This document shows, one piece after another, positions 21,351 to 22,872 of a stretch of 22,872 nt of DNA (position 1 is its first letter; each line of letters begins with the position of its first letter). The DNA lies in the NCBI RefSeq assembly GCF_040361435.1, contig NZ_APNL01000031.1, positions 1-22,872 on the forward strand. The letters run 5' to 3'. The notes beneath the pieces are model-generated. The model saw only the letters and a program-made list of their open reading frames with translations. It made no database searches and was not told the DNA's origin. Made by a program: the position numbers and the translations under genes. Source of the stretch: Salinisphaera sp002433465 (lineage in GTDB: Bacteria > Pseudomonadota > Gammaproteobacteria > Nevskiales > Salinisphaeraceae).

Positions 21351-22872
21351 GGCCCAGGCTGTGTGAAAACGCTCCCACCGGCTAAACTTCTCTCAGGCTA
21401 TTGGCGGAGTGCTTGATGAGTCGTTTCGTGACTGGTGATGACCGCGCGCAGAGCGCTCTGCTGCCGGCAAGCCTCGACGACTACGTTACCGAGGACAATC
21501 CAGTCCGAGTGATTGATGTCTTCGTTGATAACCTCGACCTCACCGATCTGGGCTTTGAAGGCGTTGTCTCCCAAGTCACCGGGCGGCCCGGCTATCACCC
21601 CGCCACGATGCTCAAGATCTATATCTACGGGTACCTAAACCGTGTGCAATCCAGCCGACGACTGGAACGCGAGGCTCAACGCAACATAGAGCTCATGTGG
21701 TTGACCGGTCGTCTGGCGCCCGACTTCAAGACAATCGCGGACTTCCGCCGTAACAATGGCCCATCGATCCAACGCGTATGCCGCGAGTTCGTGATGCTGT
21801 GCCGTCGTCTCGACCTGTTCTCGCAAGCGCTGGTGGCCATCGACGGCAGCAAGTTCAAAGCTGTTAATAGCCGCGATCGCAATTTCACCCGCGCCAAGGT
21901 CAAGCGACGCATCGAGCAGATCGAAGCCAGTGTCGCGCGCTACCTGTCAGAACTCGAAAGCGCCGACCGTCAGCGTCAGAGTGATACCACCGAAGCCCGG
22001 GCAACAAAACTTCGAGACAAGATCGACACGCTGCGATCGGAAATGCAGCGCATGCAGGCAATGGCGAAGGCCGTAGCAGCAGCGCCCGACCAACAGATCT
22101 CATTGACTGATCCAGACGCACGCTCCATAGCGACGGGCGGCAAGGGCTCGGGGATGGTGGGCTACAACGTCCAATCGACTGTCGATGCCGAACACCATCT
22201 GATCGTGGATCACGAGGTCACCAACGTCGGCCACGATCGCTCGCAGCTGCAGCCGATGGCGGATCGAGCCCGCTCAGTCATGCAGACTGATACCCTGGCC
22301 GCAGTCGCCGACCGCGGTTACTTCAACGGCGAACAGATCGTGGCCTGCGAGAGGGCCGGCATCCAGGTTCACGTGCCCAAGCCGCAGACCTCTAACAGCC
22401 AGGCCCAAGGCCGGTTCGGTAAGCGCGACTTCATCTACGAACCCGATAGCGACACCTATCGTTGCCCGGCCAATCAGACCTTGGTCTGGCGCTTTACCAC
22501 GGTGGAGAAAGGCCAGACGCTCCATTGCTACTGGAGCTCAGCCTGCGAGACGTGTGCGATCAAGGCGCAGTGCACGTCGGCGGCGCAACGCCGCGTCAAG
22601 CGATGGGAGCACGAGTCAGTGCTCGAGACCATGCAGCAACGCCTGGATCAGGATCCGAATCTGATGCGGATACGGCGACAGACGGTCGAGCATCCCTTCG
22701 GCACGCTCAAGTACTGGATGGGCTCAACACACTTCCTGATGCGCACGCTCGCGCATGTGCGAACGGAAATGAGTCTGCATGTGCTGGCCTACAATCTGAA
22801 ACGCGTGATGCGAATCGTCGGGATCGGGCCGTTGATGCGGGCAATGGCTGCCTGAGCGTGCTCGTTCCCTTT
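21351..22872 (+). mobile_element. IS1182-type insertion sequence, right end outside the window
   Basis: The element begins with the terminal sequence GGCCCAGGCTGTGTGAAAAC at 21351, which is also present inverted at the left edge. It contains one transposase gene (21416-22855) and continues past the window. Target duplications cannot be judged because only inner ends are visible. Confidence 0.88.
21416..22855 (+). CDS. IS1182-family DDE transposase
   Basis: This 479-residue transposase is full length. It has an N-terminal IS1182/IS5-type domain (PGYHPATMLKIYIYGYLNRVQSS-like region, 59-81) and a catalytic DDE triad at about Asp143 (VAIDGSKFKA), Asp299 (VADRGYF) and Glu425 (RRQTVEHPFGTLK). A charged coiled coil spans about 162-222. 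A cysteine cluster (CYWSSACETCAIKAQC, 371-386) resembles the zinc-ribbon-like insert of this family. ATG 21416 follows GGAG by 7 bases. No frameshift or missing key residue is seen, so it could be active and mobilise the island together with the second copy. Confidence 0.95.
   Translation: MSRFVTGDDRAQSALLPASLDDYVTEDNPVRVIDVFVDNLDLTDLGFEGVVSQVTGRPGYHPATMLKIYIYGYLNRVQSSRRLEREAQRNIELMWLTGRLAPDFKTIADFRRNNGPSIQRVCREFVMLCRRLDLFSQALVAIDGSKFKAVNSRDRNFTRAKVKRRIEQIEASVARYLSELESADRQRQSDTTEARATKLRDKIDTLRSEMQRMQAMAKAVAAAPDQQISLTDPDARSIATGGKGSGMVGYNVQSTVDAEHHLIVDHEVTNVGHDRSQLQPMADRARSVMQTDTLAAVADRGYFNGEQIVACERAGIQVHVPKPQTSNSQAQGRFGKRDFIYEPDSDTYRCPANQTLVWRFTTVEKGQTLHCYWSSACETCAIKAQCTSAAQRRVKRWEHESVLETMQQRLDQDPNLMRIRRQTVEHPFGTLKYWMGSTHFLMRTLAHVRTEMSLHVLAYNLKRVMRIVGIGPLMRAMAA

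Overview
The window (about 22.9 kb, GC-rich) looks like an accessory island from a gammaproteobacterium. That placement rests on codon use, the cytochrome and Dsb gene types, and the protein styles; I cannot name the genus. Almost every gene has a plausible place in sulfide, thiosulfate or sulfane-sulfur metabolism, in respiration that tolerates sulfide, or in periplasmic thiol chemistry.

Layout. Bases 4-25 match, in inverted orientation and without mismatch, the left terminal sequence of an IS1182-type insertion sequence that starts at 21351 and runs off the right edge. The roughly 21.3 kb between them therefore looks like the cargo of a composite transposon or IS-bounded island. From the left: a cyanide-insensitive/bd-type quinol oxidase operon on the minus strand (cioA, cioB and an unlabelled 39-residue DUF2474-type protein); a CsoR/CstR-family repressor (+); an operon on the minus strand for sulfide:quinone oxidoreductase (SQR) plus a split YeeE/YedE sulfur transporter; a divergent operon (+) for a persulfide dioxygenase-like metallo-beta-lactamase and a Dps ferritin; then a long minus-strand train (14244 to 6777) of DUF2244 protein, heme-copper oxidase subunit I, heme O synthase, DsbD, an LGT/TlpA fusion, DsbG and a periplasmic DsrE protein. 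Next come a two-component system and a DUF1264/OBAP-like lipoprotein (+). A second minus-strand operon (20375 to 17524) has a diheme cytochrome c, a TsdA-type thiosulfate dehydrogenase, a DUF442 sulfurtransferase/phosphatase-like protein and a METTL7/TMT1-like methyltransferase. A TauE/SafE permease (+) and the IS transposase follow.

How it may work. SQR would oxidise sulfide and pass electrons to quinone. The sulfide-tolerant bd-type oxidase would re-oxidise the quinol. The dioxygenase, DUF442 and DsrE proteins would handle persulfide sulfur, TauE would export sulfite or a related anion, and TsdBA would oxidise thiosulfate to tetrathionate. The strongest new signal is regulatory. Three inverted repeats of the form TATACC-N6-GGTATA, and a fourth degenerate one, lie inside the spacer or on the -10 box of the promoters for cioAB, SQR/dioxygenase, the DUF2244-ctaD train and, weakly, tauE. 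This implies one repressor, probably the CsoR-family protein at 2826, coordinating respiration and sulfur detoxification. That repressor lacks the usual Cu-CsoR His and second Cys, and also the second CstR Cys, so its sensing chemistry may be unusual.

No tRNA, rRNA, CRISPR array or replication origin was seen. No stretch longer than about 300 bases lacks a gene.
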